Positions 28,920 to 38,812 of a stretch of 64,000 nucleotides of DNA are shown piece by piece. Positions within the stretch are counted from its first letter, which is position 1. Each line of letters opens with the position of its first letter. The notes under the pieces were generated by a model. It was not told the DNA's origin. It made no database searches and saw only the letters and a program-made list of their open reading frames with translations. Made by a program: the position numbers and the translations under genes. Source of the stretch: Faunimonas pinastri (GTDB lineage: Bacteria > Pseudomonadota > Alphaproteobacteria > Rhizobiales > Afifellaceae). Location: positions 124,001 through 188,000 of the forward strand of contig NZ_FOFG01000002.1 in NCBI RefSeq assembly GCF_900110915.1, given 5' to 3'.

Positions 28920-29378
28920 ATGATCGACCAGCGATTGCGCGAACTCGGCATCACGCTTCCCCAGGCTTCCGCCCCGGCCGCGAACTACCTGCCCTATGCG
29001 ATCCACGGCGATCTCCTCTATATCTCCGGGCAGCTGCCGACCAATGCCGCGGGCGAACTGACGCGCGGCAAGCTTGGCGCGACCCACGATGTCGCGGCCG
29101 GCCAGGAAGCGGCGCGCCTTTGCACGATCAACATCCTGGCTCAGGCGCGCAACGCGCTGGGCGGCGATCTCGAGCGCATCCGCCAGGTCGTGAAGATCAC
29201 CGGCTTCGTGGCGTCCACGCCCGATTTCGTCGAGCAGCATCTGGTGGTGAACGGCGCCTCAAACCTCCTGGTCGAAGTGCTGGGCGAACGCGGTCGCCAT
29301 GCGCGCGCGGCGGTCGGCATGGCGGCGTTGCCACTGGATGCGGCCGTCGAGGTCGAAGCCATCATCGCGATCGGTTGA
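28920..29378 (+). CDS. RidA family protein
   Basis: A 152-residue cytosolic protein of the RidA/YjgF/UK114 family. It has the ISGQLPTNAAGELTRGKLG core, the middle segment ICTINILAQ-like (CTINILAQARNALG), and the C-terminal strand ARAAVGMAALPLDAAVEVEA with the usual Arg that binds the imine substrate carboxylate. It belongs to the longer subgroup (about 150 residues) of unknown substrate. Family members hydrolyse reactive enamines and imines from PLP enzymes. ATG 28920 has a GGAG site nine bases upstream. It is the first gene of a run with GDPD (3 bp apart), a FemAB-like gene and HIT. Confidence 0.88.
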   Translation: MIDQRLRELGITLPQASAPAANYLPYAIHGDLLYISGQLPTNAAGELTRGKLGATHDVAAGQEAARLCTINILAQARNALGGDLERIRQVVKITGFVASTPDFVEQHLVVNGASNLLVEVLGERGRHARAAVGMAALPLDAAVEVEAIIAIG

Positions 29379-29381
29379 GCC

Positions 29382-30095
29382 TTGGCCACGAAGCTCCCCT
29401 GGCTGGTTGAACGGCCGCTCGCCCATCGCGGCCTCCACGCTCTGGAACAGGGCCGGCCGGAAAACAGCCTTGCCGCCTTCGAGGCGGCGGTCGAGGCTGG
29501 TTATGCCATCGAGTGCGACGTGCATCTCGCCGCCGATGGTGTTCCGGTCGTCTTTCACGACGACGAACTGGAGCGCCTCACGGAAGGCACCGGCCATGTT
29601 CGGGACCTGACCTCGACCGAGTTGGCGGAACTTGCGATCGCCGGCACGCGCGAGCGCATTCCGACGCTGGCTCAGCTGCTTTCGCTGGTCGCCGGCCGGG
29701 TGCCGCTGGTGATCGAGCTGAAATCGATCCCCGGCCGGGATACCGGGCTTGCCCCCGCGGTCGTGGATCTCCTGAAATCCTATCGCGGCGATGTCGCGGT
29801 GATGTCCTTCGATGCCGGCCTTCTGGCCGATGTGACCGTCCTGCTTCCCGATCTGGCGCGCGGGCTGACCGCCGAGGGCGGCGCCGGAACGGTGAAGGAG
29901 CAGCTGAAGACGATCCGCCGCCTGAAGCTCGATTTCGTCTCCTATTCCGTCGACGACCTGCCGCACTGGGCGCCCTTCCTGATGCGCACCTTCTTCGGCA
30001 TGCCGGTGATCTGCTGGACGGTGCGCAATGCGCAACAGCGGCGCAAGGCGAAGTTCTGGGCCGACCAGATCACCTTCGAGGGCTTCTACGCCTGA
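29382..30095 (+). CDS. Glycerophosphodiester phosphodiesterase family protein
   Basis: A 237-residue TIM-barrel enzyme expected to hydrolyse glycerophosphodiesters from lipid turnover to glycerol-3-phosphate and an alcohol. Catalytic and metal residues can be read: H15-R16 (AHRG), E27 (PENS), E44 and D46 (IECDVHL), H59 (VFHDD), and E in LVIELKS. No signal peptide is present, so it is likely cytosolic. The TTG start is 3 bp after the ridA-like stop with a poor ribosome-binding site, which suggests translational coupling. Confidence 0.9.
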   Translation: MATKLPWLVERPLAHRGLHALEQGRPENSLAAFEAAVEAGYAIECDVHLAADGVPVVFHDDELERLTEGTGHVRDLTSTELAELAIAGTRERIPTLAQLLSLVAGRVPLVIELKSIPGRDTGLAPAVVDLLKSYRGDVAVMSFDAGLLADVTVLLPDLARGLTAEGGAGTVKEQLKTIRRLKLDFVSYSVDDLPHWAPFLMRTFFGMPVICWTVRNAQQRRKAKFWADQITFEGFYA

Positions 30096-30190
30096 GCGCG
30101 GGGGCGAAAGACGGCGCGGGCCTGCCGCCTGAGGCGAGATGCCCGCGCCCGCCCCATTGCGCGTCCGGCCGGCCGGCCTAACTTGTGGGC

Positions 30191-31480
30191 ATGACCGATC
30201 AAAAGCCGGCCGGCGTGCCAGTCACCGTTAGCGTTCTTTCCGACCTTTCCGACCTCGACCGAGCCGTCTGGGACGCCTGCGCCAATCCGGGCTGGACAAG
30301 CGAGGGCCGCCCCGATGGCAGCGGTTCGGGCGACGGCGAGCGCGACGCGTACAATCCCTTTCTCTCCTGGGACTTCCTGCAAGCACTGGAAGAAGCCGGC
30401 TGCGTGAGCGCCCGGACCGGCTGGCAGCCGAGCCATCTGGTGATGGAGGACGGGGCGGAGAACGTCGTTGGCGTCATGCCCTGCTACGTGAAATCGCACA
30501 GCCAGGGCGAATATGTCTTCGACTGGGGATGGGCCGACGCCTTCGAGCGTGCGGGCGGCGAGTATTATCCGAAGCTGCAGGTCAGCGTTCCCTTCACCCC
30601 GGTGACGGGCCGGAAGTTCCTGATCGCGCCGGGCGGCAATCCCGGCCAGCGGCGCGCCGGGCTCGCTTCCGCCCTCGTCCAGCTTTGCGACCGGTACGGC
30701 GCGTCCTCCGCCCACCTCACCTTCATGCCGGAAGGCGAATGGAGCTTCGCCGGCGACCTCGGCTTCCTCCAGCGCACGGACCAGCAGTTCCACTGGACCG
30801 ACGACGGCTACGGCAATTTCGAAGGCTTTCTGGAAGCGCTCGCTTCACGCAAGCGCAAGGGGTTGAGGAAGGAACGCCGCGATGCGCTGGCCGACGGCAT
30901 CGAGGTGGAGTGGGTGACCGGCGCCGATCTGACCGAAGCCCATTGGGACGCGTTCTTCCGCTTCTACACCGACACCGGCTCGCGCAAATGGGGTCGCCCC
31001 TACCTCAACCGCCGCTTCTTCTCGCTCTTGGGCGAGCGCATGGCAGACCGGGTTCTGCTGATCCTCGCAAGGCGGGAGGGTCGCTATATCGCGGGTGCGC
31101 TGAATCTCATCGGCTCCGACACGCTCTACGGTCGCTACTGGGGCTGTACCGAGCACCACCCCTTCCTGCATTTCGAGGTCTGCTACTACCAGGCGATCGA
31201 CTATGCGCTGGCGAACGGGCTGAAGCGCGTGGAAGCCGGGGCGCAGGGCGAGCACAAGCTGGCGCGCGGCTACGTGCCTGTGGCCACTTATTCGGCGCAC
31301 TACATCGCCAATGCGGGCTTCCGGGAGGCCATCGACCAGTATCTCACGCGCGAGCGCGTCCATATGGAGGAGGAGCGACAGCTCCTTGCCGAACACGCGC
31401 CCTTCCGCAAGCCGAACGAAGGCGGGACGCCGGCCTACCCGGATGATGCCGGCCGACTTGACGACGACGAGCCCGCCTGA
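30191..31480 (+). CDS. GNAT/FemAB-like family protein (DUF482)
   Basis: A 429-residue protein of the DUF482 (peptidoglycan biosynthesis/recognition-like, FemAB-related) family. It has YNPFLSWDFLQALEEAG at the N-terminus, YVKSHSQGEYVFDWGWADA next, then the repeated acetyltransferase-like fold. The C-terminus carries YGRYWGCTEHHPFLHFE and EAGAQGEHKLARGY. A long central segment with KRKGLRKERR is basic. Members are thought to move an aminoacyl or acyl group to a cell-envelope acceptor, but no reaction is proven. ATG 30191 is preferred over GTG 30185. HIT follows 29 bp downstream. Confidence 0.85.
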   Translation: MTDQKPAGVPVTVSVLSDLSDLDRAVWDACANPGWTSEGRPDGSGSGDGERDAYNPFLSWDFLQALEEAGCVSARTGWQPSHLVMEDGAENVVGVMPCYVKSHSQGEYVFDWGWADAFERAGGEYYPKLQVSVPFTPVTGRKFLIAPGGNPGQRRAGLASALVQLCDRYGASSAHLTFMPEGEWSFAGDLGFLQRTDQQFHWTDDGYGNFEGFLEALASRKRKGLRKERRDALADGIEVEWVTGADLTEAHWDAFFRFYTDTGSRKWGRPYLNRRFFSLLGERMADRVLLILARREGRYIAGALNLIGSDTLYGRYWGCTEHHPFLHFEVCYYQAIDYALANGLKRVEAGAQGEHKLARGYVPVATYSAHYIANAGFREAIDQYLTRERVHMEEERQLLAEHAPFRKPNEGGTPAYPDDAGRLDDDEPA

Positions 31481-31509
31481 GACAGAGACGCGACGCTCTG
31501 GAGAACACG

Positions 31510-31941
31510 ATGACCGCGCCGGCTTACGATGACCAGAACATCTTCGCGAAGATTCTTCGCGGAGAAATCCCGTCCATCAAGGTCTATGACGACGAGCATA
31601 CGATCGCTTTCATGGATGTGATGCCGCAGGCCGAAGGCCACGTGCTGGTGCTTCCCAAGGCGGCGTCGCGCAACATCCTGGACATCTCGACGCACGATCT
31701 CCTGCATGTCTCGGAGACCGTGCAGAAGATCGCGCGCGCCGTGGTGAAGGCCTTCGACGCCGAGGGTGTCAACGTGATCCATTATGGCGAGCCGGCGGGC
31801 GGGCAAACCGTCTTCCACACCCATGTCCACGTCATCCCCCGCTTCGAGGGTATCCCGCTGAAGCCCCATACGGGCGGCATGGCGGACAGCGACGCACTTC
31901 AGGTGCAGGCCGACAAGATCATCGCCGCGCTGGGCAACTGA
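31510..31941 (+). CDS. HIT family nucleotide-binding protein
   Basis: A 143-residue HIT-domain hydrolase/transferase. The histidine triad is read as H103-T-H105-V-H107 followed by VIP (TVFHTHVHVIPR). The conserved FxKIxxGEIP start is present (IFAKILRGEIPS). These Hint-like proteins act on nucleoside phosphoramidates such as adenylylated amino acids. A good GGAGA ribosome-binding site precedes ATG 31510. It is the last gene of the run starting at the RidA-like gene; 800 bp without a secure gene follow. Confidence 0.93.
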   Translation: MTAPAYDDQNIFAKILRGEIPSIKVYDDEHTIAFMDVMPQAEGHVLVLPKAASRNILDISTHDLLHVSETVQKIARAVVKAFDAEGVNVIHYGEPAGGQTVFHTHVHVIPRFEGIPLKPHTGGMADSDALQVQADKIIAALGN

Positions 31942-32741
31942 GCCGCGGCGACCGCAGGCACCGAACGGCTGCTATCGGGCTGTCGAGGAAGCGCTCCGCC
32001 ACGGCTGGCGCTTCTCAACCAACCCCGGTGAGACGCCCGTGGCCGTCTGGATCAAGTCCGAGCGGCTGGTCCATGCATCCGGCCCTCATCCGACGGCTGC
32101 TCATATCGGATGCAAGGGCGACAGGACGCGCTCGGGAAGCAGTCCGTCCAGATCCGCCGCGGCGGATCATGAAGATCTCAAGATCCGGCGTGGCCATGAG
32201 AGCCGGGTTCCACGTCCAGGAGAAATCCTCCGAACAGGCGATGATGTCGGGTCCTGCTCCAGGTCTGGTCGGCTTCATTGGACCGTTCTCACAGACTGTA
32301 GATGGCCTCGGTTGACCCCGGATCTCTGCCCGGCATCACGATGCGCCGGTCGGCAAGACGAAGCTCACTCATCTTTTCCGTTTTGCCCAGCACACCTTCG
32401 CCCACATAGTTGCCGAGCGTGAGCAGACTCACCGCAACGATCGAAACCGCCAACCGCGACACGATCCAGCGAACCGGCGGCAGGAAGGACCAGAGTGCAA
32501 GGCCTGCTGACGGGGCATCCCCGCATGGCCAAGAGCCTCCTTCCATCTCTGCTGCCCCGAATTCGGCAGGAGCCATGCGGAACAGATGCCGACCAGCCAC
32601 GGCAGCAGCAGCACGAAGCCGAGGACGATCAGTCCGACCTGCAGGATCTTGAGTACTGGCAGGAGGTGCCACCCCGCCGCCGCATGCCGGGCCAGCGATA
32701 GGCGGCATCCGTTTCATGCCCCAAAGTGGTCCTCCAAAAAG
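31942..32741. other. Gene-poor 800-bp stretch
   Basis: No open frame here has both a convincing start and recognisable protein character. Short frames exist on both strands, but their amino-acid make-up (Arg, Pro, Ser, Trp-rich) is like that of shadow frames. The right half contains hydrophobic segments in two different reverse-strand frames, described separately as a possible decayed gene. I see no tRNA or known ncRNA. Confidence 0.6.
32289..32708 (-). pseudogene. Possible frameshifted small membrane protein gene
   Basis: On the reverse strand, two membrane-helix-like stretches appear in different frames. Near 32660-32560 one frame reads LKILQVGLIVLGFVLLLPWL. Further on (about 32475-32400) another frame reads VRWIVSRLAVSIVAVSLLTL, then a polar tail ending at a stop at 32289. 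A GGAGG site at about 32733 lies upstream. A single two-helix protein of about 140 residues broken by frameshift would explain this. Either part could be chance, since GC-rich shadow frames are often hydrophobic. I do not recognise a family. Confidence 0.27.
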
Positions 32742-32773
32742 AAAAGCCGGTGGCGATAGCGCCACCGGCTTTT
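32742..32773 (-). terminator. Intrinsic terminator of clpA
   Basis: A perfect 14-bp stem (AAAAGCCGGTGGCG / CGCCACCGGCTTTT) with an ATAG loop lies 50 bp past the clpA stop. On the reverse strand it is followed by TTTTCTTTTT, making a strong terminator. The forward side also has TTTTCTTGTTT, so it may work both ways. Confidence 0.92.
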
Positions 32774-32822
32774 CTTGTTTCAGAACCTCGGGATTGTCTG
32801 GACAACCCCGGTCAGTCGCCGA

Positions 32823-35228
<2,406 letters not shown>

Positions 35229-35245
35229 TGGGGGTACCTCTCTGA

Positions 35246-35581
35246 TTATTTCTTTTCCATCACGCATTGCAGCGGATGTTGATGCTTGCGGGCGGCATCC
35301 ATCACCTGGGTCACCTTGGTCTCGGCAACCTCGTACGTGTAGACGCCGCACTCACCCACACCGTTCGTATGCACGTGAAGCATGATCCGGGTCGCATCCT
35401 CCTGGCTCTTCTGGAAGAACCTCATCAGGACGTGCACGACGAATTCCATCGGCGTGTAATCGTCGTTGAGGATAAGGACGCGATACATGTTTGGCCGCTT
35501 TGTGGCGGTCCTTGTCTTGGTGACGACCGCGGTTCCGCTATCGCCACCATTGGGGTCGCTTTTCCGGGTGTCCTTTGCCAT
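35246..35581 (-). CDS. clpS: ATP-dependent Clp protease adaptor ClpS
   Basis: A 111-residue adaptor that delivers proteins with bulky N-terminal residues to ClpA. The core reads [20 protein letters not shown], with the N-degron pocket residues (N-D-D, M, V-H) and the later [20 protein letters not shown] segment. A disordered N-terminal tail of about 30 residues is rich in Thr and Lys, as required for engaging ClpA. The ATG has GGAAG upstream. It is directly upstream of clpA. Confidence 0.97.
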   Translation of the reverse strand: MAKDTRKSDPNGGDSGTAVVTKTRTATKRPNMYRVLILNDDYTPMEFVVHVLMRFFQKSQEDATRIMLHVHTNGVGECGVYTYEVAETKVTQVMDAARKHQHPLQCVMEKK

Positions 35582-35792
35582 GCCGCTTCCGTCAGATGCC
35601 CGGTGGGAGGATCCGGGCTGTTCGTTATGTAGGTACGCCGCGCGGGATTGTCAGGGCTGATGCCGGACGATTTGCCGCTCGTCTCTGATGCTCAGGATAA
35701 TCGAATTTCGCGGGAAGGCGATCCCATCCTTGAACCCGCTCGCGCAGCGGCCGTCCGGTATCCTTTCGTTTACCTTGCCGCCGCCGTCTTCA

Positions 35793-35810
35793 AAAGGTAG
35801 GCGTACCTTT
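35793..35810. promoter_or_regulatory. Inverted repeat upstream of the D,D-carboxypeptidase gene
   Basis: The intergenic region 35582-35906 separates divergent clpS and the carboxypeptidase gene. It holds a 7-bp inverted repeat (AAAGGTA / TACCTTT, 4-base spacer), with more TACCTT and GGTAA copies at 35770-35775 and 35818-35822. This clustering suggests an operator for an unknown regulator. No T-run follows, so it is unlikely to be a terminator. Confidence 0.35.
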
Positions 35811-35906
35811 ACCGAATGGTAACGACGATCTTGTTAGCTGACGCCAAGTGGCCGTCGCGCATCAGCGGCCCGACTGGTTTTGCCGGCTCGACCTTGGGAG
35901 TTTGTC

Positions 35907-37424
35907 GTGAAAAGAGGTAACGCGTTGCGTACACCCGGTTCCTCAACGAAGGGTTTCGGCAAGGTCCTTTTCGCGGCGGCTCTCGTGGCCCTCGGAGGCC
36001 TTCCCGTTCAGCAGGCCTTCGCCGCGACCAAGGAAGCGGCCTATGTGGTCGACGCCAAGACCGGCGAGACCCTTTACGAAAGCCATGGCGACGAAGCGCG
36101 CTATCCCGCGTCGCTGACCAAGATGATGACCCTCTACATCCTCTTCGAGGAACTGCAGGCCGGTCATCTCAGCCTGGACAGCCAGCTCAAGGTTTCCGCC
36201 TACGCGGCCTCTCAGTCGCCGACCAAGCTGGGCCTGCGCCCCGGCCAGACCGTCCGCGTGGAAGATGCGATCAAGGGGATCTGCGTCCATTCCGCCAACG
36301 ACGCCGCCGTGGTCATCGCTGAAAACATCGAGGGCTCCGCTTCCGCCTTTGCGGCCCGCATGACGCGCACCGCCCGCGCGCTCGGCATGACCAACACGGT
36401 CTTCTACAATCCGAACGGCCTGCCCGACATGCGCCAGCACACGACGGCGCATGACCTGAGCCGCCTCGGCCGCGCGCTGAACGATCGCTTCCCGCGCTAT
36501 TTCGCGTTCTTCAACACCCCGACCTTCACCTGGGGCAGCCGAACCTACCGCAACACCGACCACCTGCTCGGCAGCCTCAAGGGTCCGGGCAGCGTCGCGG
36601 GCGTGGACGGCATCAAGACCGGCTATACCAACGCATCCGGCTACAATCTCGTGACCTCGGCCCGCTCCGGCAACCGGCATATCATCGCCGTGGTCATGGG
36701 CGGCGCCACGTGGGGCTCGCGCGATGCCAAGATGCGAGAGCTCGTCCGCCGCTACCTGCCGCAGGCGACGCCCGCCGGCACCACGTCCGATCCGGTCGTG
36801 ATGGCCCGCATCGACACCGGTGCGAGCGCGCCGCAGCCGAAGCTCCGCCCCATCCTCGCTTCGGCCCAGGCCGAGGACGATGTCGCGGCCCAGCCGAAGG
36901 TCGCCTCCCTCACCGTCGAGGATGCCGCTCCGGTCGCCGTCGCTTCCGCGCCGAAGCCGCGCCTGAAGGCCAGCGCCGACCCGATCGCCGCCCGCATCAG
37001 CGAGGCGACTGCCGTCGCCGAGCTCGCCTATGCCAACTCGGATGCGCATGAAGAAGACCCGATCCGCCGCCTCGCCGAGCTCGCTCGCGACAAGGCCAGC
37101 GCCGGCTCTGAGAAGAAGACGCGCTCCTATGCCGAGCTGAAGGCCAAGGCGAGCCGCGAGGGCGCCGCCAGCGTGCCGCGCGGCTGGTACGTGCAGATCG
37201 GCACCTCGCATTCCGAGGAAGGCGCGCATGGTCTGATCGACAGCGCCAAGTCCGTCGGCGGCCGCGCCCTTGCCAGCGCCGATTCCTTCACCCAGCCGAT
37301 CAATGTGCGCGGCGTGAAGGTCTATCGGGCCCGGTTCGCAGGCTTCAAGGACAAGGATGCGGCTCGCGACGCCTGCGATTCGCTCAAGTCCAAGAAGATC
37401 AGCTGCCTTGCCGTGGCCGACTGA
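35907..37424 (+). CDS. D-alanyl-D-alanine carboxypeptidase (S11) with SPOR domain
   Basis: A periplasmic penicillin-binding protein, 505 residues, that trims the terminal D-Ala from peptidoglycan stem peptides. An N-terminal hydrophobic export segment (about 18-40) ends at AFA-A. Catalytic motifs are S69-L-T-K72, S129-A-N131 and K237-T-G239. The central region (about 285-410) is a flexible Ala/Pro/Lys-rich linker. The last 80 residues from GWYVQIGTSHSEEGA form a SPOR domain, which targets denuded glycan at division sites. GTG 35907 has a GGGAG site seven bases upstream; TTG 35880 is an alternative. A small unknown gene follows 11 bp later. Confidence 0.92.
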   Translation: MKRGNALRTPGSSTKGFGKVLFAAALVALGGLPVQQAFAATKEAAYVVDAKTGETLYESHGDEARYPASLTKMMTLYILFEELQAGHLSLDSQLKVSAYAASQSPTKLGLRPGQTVRVEDAIKGICVHSANDAAVVIAENIEGSASAFAARMTRTARALGMTNTVFYNPNGLPDMRQHTTAHDLSRLGRALNDRFPRYFAFFNTPTFTWGSRTYRNTDHLLGSLKGPGSVAGVDGIKTGYTNASGYNLVTSARSGNRHIIAVVMGGATWGSRDAKMRELVRRYLPQATPAGTTSDPVVMARIDTGASAPQPKLRPILASAQAEDDVAAQPKVASLTVEDAAPVAVASAPKPRLKASADPIAARISEATAVAELAYANSDAHEEDPIRRLAELARDKASAGSEKKTRSYAELKAKASREGAASVPRGWYVQIGTSHSEEGAHGLIDSAKSVGGRALASADSFTQPINVRGVKVYRARFAGFKDKDAARDACDSLKSKKISCLAVAD

Positions 37425-37435
37425 GGGGGCGAACG

Positions 37436-37702
37436 ATGCTGACGGACTCTCAGACTTTCGGCTTCTCCCCGGCGATCGAATACGCGTCCGATGACGCTGC
37501 CGGGGCACGAGCTCCCAAGGGTCGCACCCTTTCCGCGGATTTCCGCCTCGCCGGCCTCCGCCTGACCGCGCGCGAACTGATCGGCTATGTCCGTGTCCAT
37601 GCGACGCGCGCCCGCCGCCGGGCCCTGCCGGCCGCGCAGATCTCGCTTGAGGTGCGCACTCCCGAAGGCGCCCCGGCGCTGCAGATCCTTTTCGATCTCT
37701 AG
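37436..37702 (+). CDS. Small hypothetical protein downstream of the carboxypeptidase
   Basis: An 88-residue soluble protein with no signal peptide or membrane helix. The middle (TARELIGYVRVHATRARRRA) is basic; the C-terminus (ISLEVRTPEGAPALQILFDL) looks like beta strands. It follows the carboxypeptidase stop by 11 bp with a GGGGGCGA site in front of the ATG and is closed by a hairpin terminator, all consistent with a real second gene of this unit. I do not recognise its family. Confidence 0.6.
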   Translation: MLTDSQTFGFSPAIEYASDDAAGARAPKGRTLSADFRLAGLRLTARELIGYVRVHATRARRRALPAAQISLEVRTPEGAPALQILFDL

Positions 37703-37712
37703 AACAATCGTG

Positions 37713-37736
37713 ACCGGCGGCGAGCCGCCGGTCTTT
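37713..37736 (+). terminator. Intrinsic terminator after the carboxypeptidase unit
   Basis: An 8-bp GC-rich stem (ACCGGCGG / CCGCCGGT) with a CGAG loop is followed by CTTTCT. The T-run is short, so efficiency may be moderate. It also lies before the convergent end of the DUF1489 gene. Confidence 0.75.
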
Positions 37737-37773
37737 CTCCCGCACTGGCGCGTTGCCAGTCAGTTCTCCTGCC

Positions 37774-38208
37774 TCAGAGTAGGCCCAGATCCGCGAGTTG
37801 CCGGCGAAGCTCCGCCGGCAGGGCCGAGCCGCCCTCGCCCATAGCGCCGACATCGAGTGGCGCCTCCTCCGGCTTCAGATAACGCCAGCCCTGGAACGCA
37901 CGGCGCGGCTGCCATTCCGTCGCCACCAGTTCCGGCTTCAGCACGAGGCGACAGCGGGATACTCCATCCGTGTCGCGGAACGGCCTGACGTCGAGGATCT
38001 GTTGGCGTACCTGCACGTTGCCGCGGATCACCCAATAGAGCGAGCCGCCGTCCAGCAGGTCGGAAACCTGCTTCGGCACCATCCGCGTCGTATGGAACTG
38101 CTCGGGCACTTCGCCCGCCCGTTTCTGGGCGGCAAGCCGCTCCGCGATCCAGAACTGGAGATCCTCCACAGCATCGACGCCGACGCAGAGTTTCAGAAGA
38201 TGAAGCAT
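37774..38208 (-). CDS. DUF1489 family protein
   Basis: A 144-residue soluble protein. The N-terminus LHLLKLCVGVDAVEDLQFWI and the following THTTRMVP-like segment (FHTTRMVPKQ) match the DUF1489 family. The centre (GGSLYWVIRGNVQVRQQILD), the Cys-Arg strand (SRCRLVLKPELVATE), and WRYLKPEEAP are also typical of it. The family is widespread in alphaproteobacteria and has no known function. It converges with the preceding unit. The 38209-38386 stretch upstream is non-coding and AT-richer and likely holds divergent promoters. Confidence 0.88.
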   Translation of the reverse strand: MLHLLKLCVGVDAVEDLQFWIAERLAAQKRAGEVPEQFHTTRMVPKQVSDLLDGGSLYWVIRGNVQVRQQILDVRPFRDTDGVSRCRLVLKPELVATEWQPRRAFQGWRYLKPEEAPLDVGAMGEGGSALPAELRRQLADLGLL

Positions 38209-38386
38209 GACGCGGCTCTTAAGACCTGCGTCGCGGCATCACAACGCTCCCGTGCGGGCATCTGCGTTCCGGAGGCGCGAACGACAGGGTTAAAGGCTAA
38301 AATTGACTGTTAATAGGGAAAGCTCCGCTTAGGCAGCCTGACCGGATACGATTGCATCCGAAGGCGGGGAAGCGGACACAAGCCCC

Positions 38387-38548
38387 ATGAACGCAGCAGA
38401 GATCACCCCGGCCCTCATGACAAGGCAGCCTCCGTCTACGAACCCGGAAATCCGGCGTACCGGTCGCGCGGTCTTCGCGCTCGCGATTGCCACCTGCAGC
38501 ATGAGCATGGCCATCGTCACGGCGCTCGCCATCCTTCTTCAGCATTAA
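38387..38548 (+). CDS. Possible small single-pass membrane protein
   Basis: A 53-residue frame: a polar N-terminus (NAAEITPALMTRQPP, basic IRRTGR) followed by one hydrophobic helix (AVFALAIATCSMSMAIVTAL) and a short tail LLQH. This polar-then-helix layout is typical of genuine small membrane proteins. No strong ribosome-binding site precedes the ATG. Overlapping reverse frames are possible alternatives. A perfect 16-bp palindrome follows six bases after the stop. The function is unknown. Confidence 0.4.
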   Translation: MNAAEITPALMTRQPPSTNPEIRRTGRAVFALAIATCSMSMAIVTALAILLQH

Positions 38549-38554
38549 ACATTT

Positions 38555-38570
38555 CATTCTGATCAGAATG
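38555..38570. promoter_or_regulatory. Perfect 16-bp palindrome
   Basis: CATTCTGATCAGAATG is identical to its own reverse complement and lies in a short AT-rich pocket. It has no loop and no T-run, so it looks more like a dimeric protein-binding site than a terminator. It is 242 bp upstream of the HWE kinase start, in a 264-bp gap that holds no other gene. Confidence 0.45.
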
Positions 38571-38812
38571 GTCACCCAACCTTACGACAACACGGAAACT
38601 TGATCGTTTCCAACCGCGTCGGGCGATTGTGGAAAGAGGGATTTTTCCGCATCTTGAGAGTGCGAAGCCGGAAACGGATTTGCATCCCTCCTCCTCCAGT
38701 GGGGCGATTCTCAGGGATCGCCCCGCCCCTTTCCACCTCGCGGTGATGTGGGACCGGTTGCTCCGGAAGGCCCGCGCCCTTATCCTTGGATGAGGTTGAT
38801 CCAGGCGGGTTC

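Noticed and set aside
32015-32422. Several 80-130 codon frames on both strands after the HIT gene
   Set aside because: Composition is typical of random GC-rich frames, no ribosome-binding site stands out, and no family is recognised.
38297-38575. Reverse-strand frames of 92 and 67 codons over the 53-codon forward ORF
   Set aside because: The first is Arg/His/Gly-rich shadow-like. The second has a signal-like start but no usable ribosome-binding site; the forward frame has a more protein-like layout.
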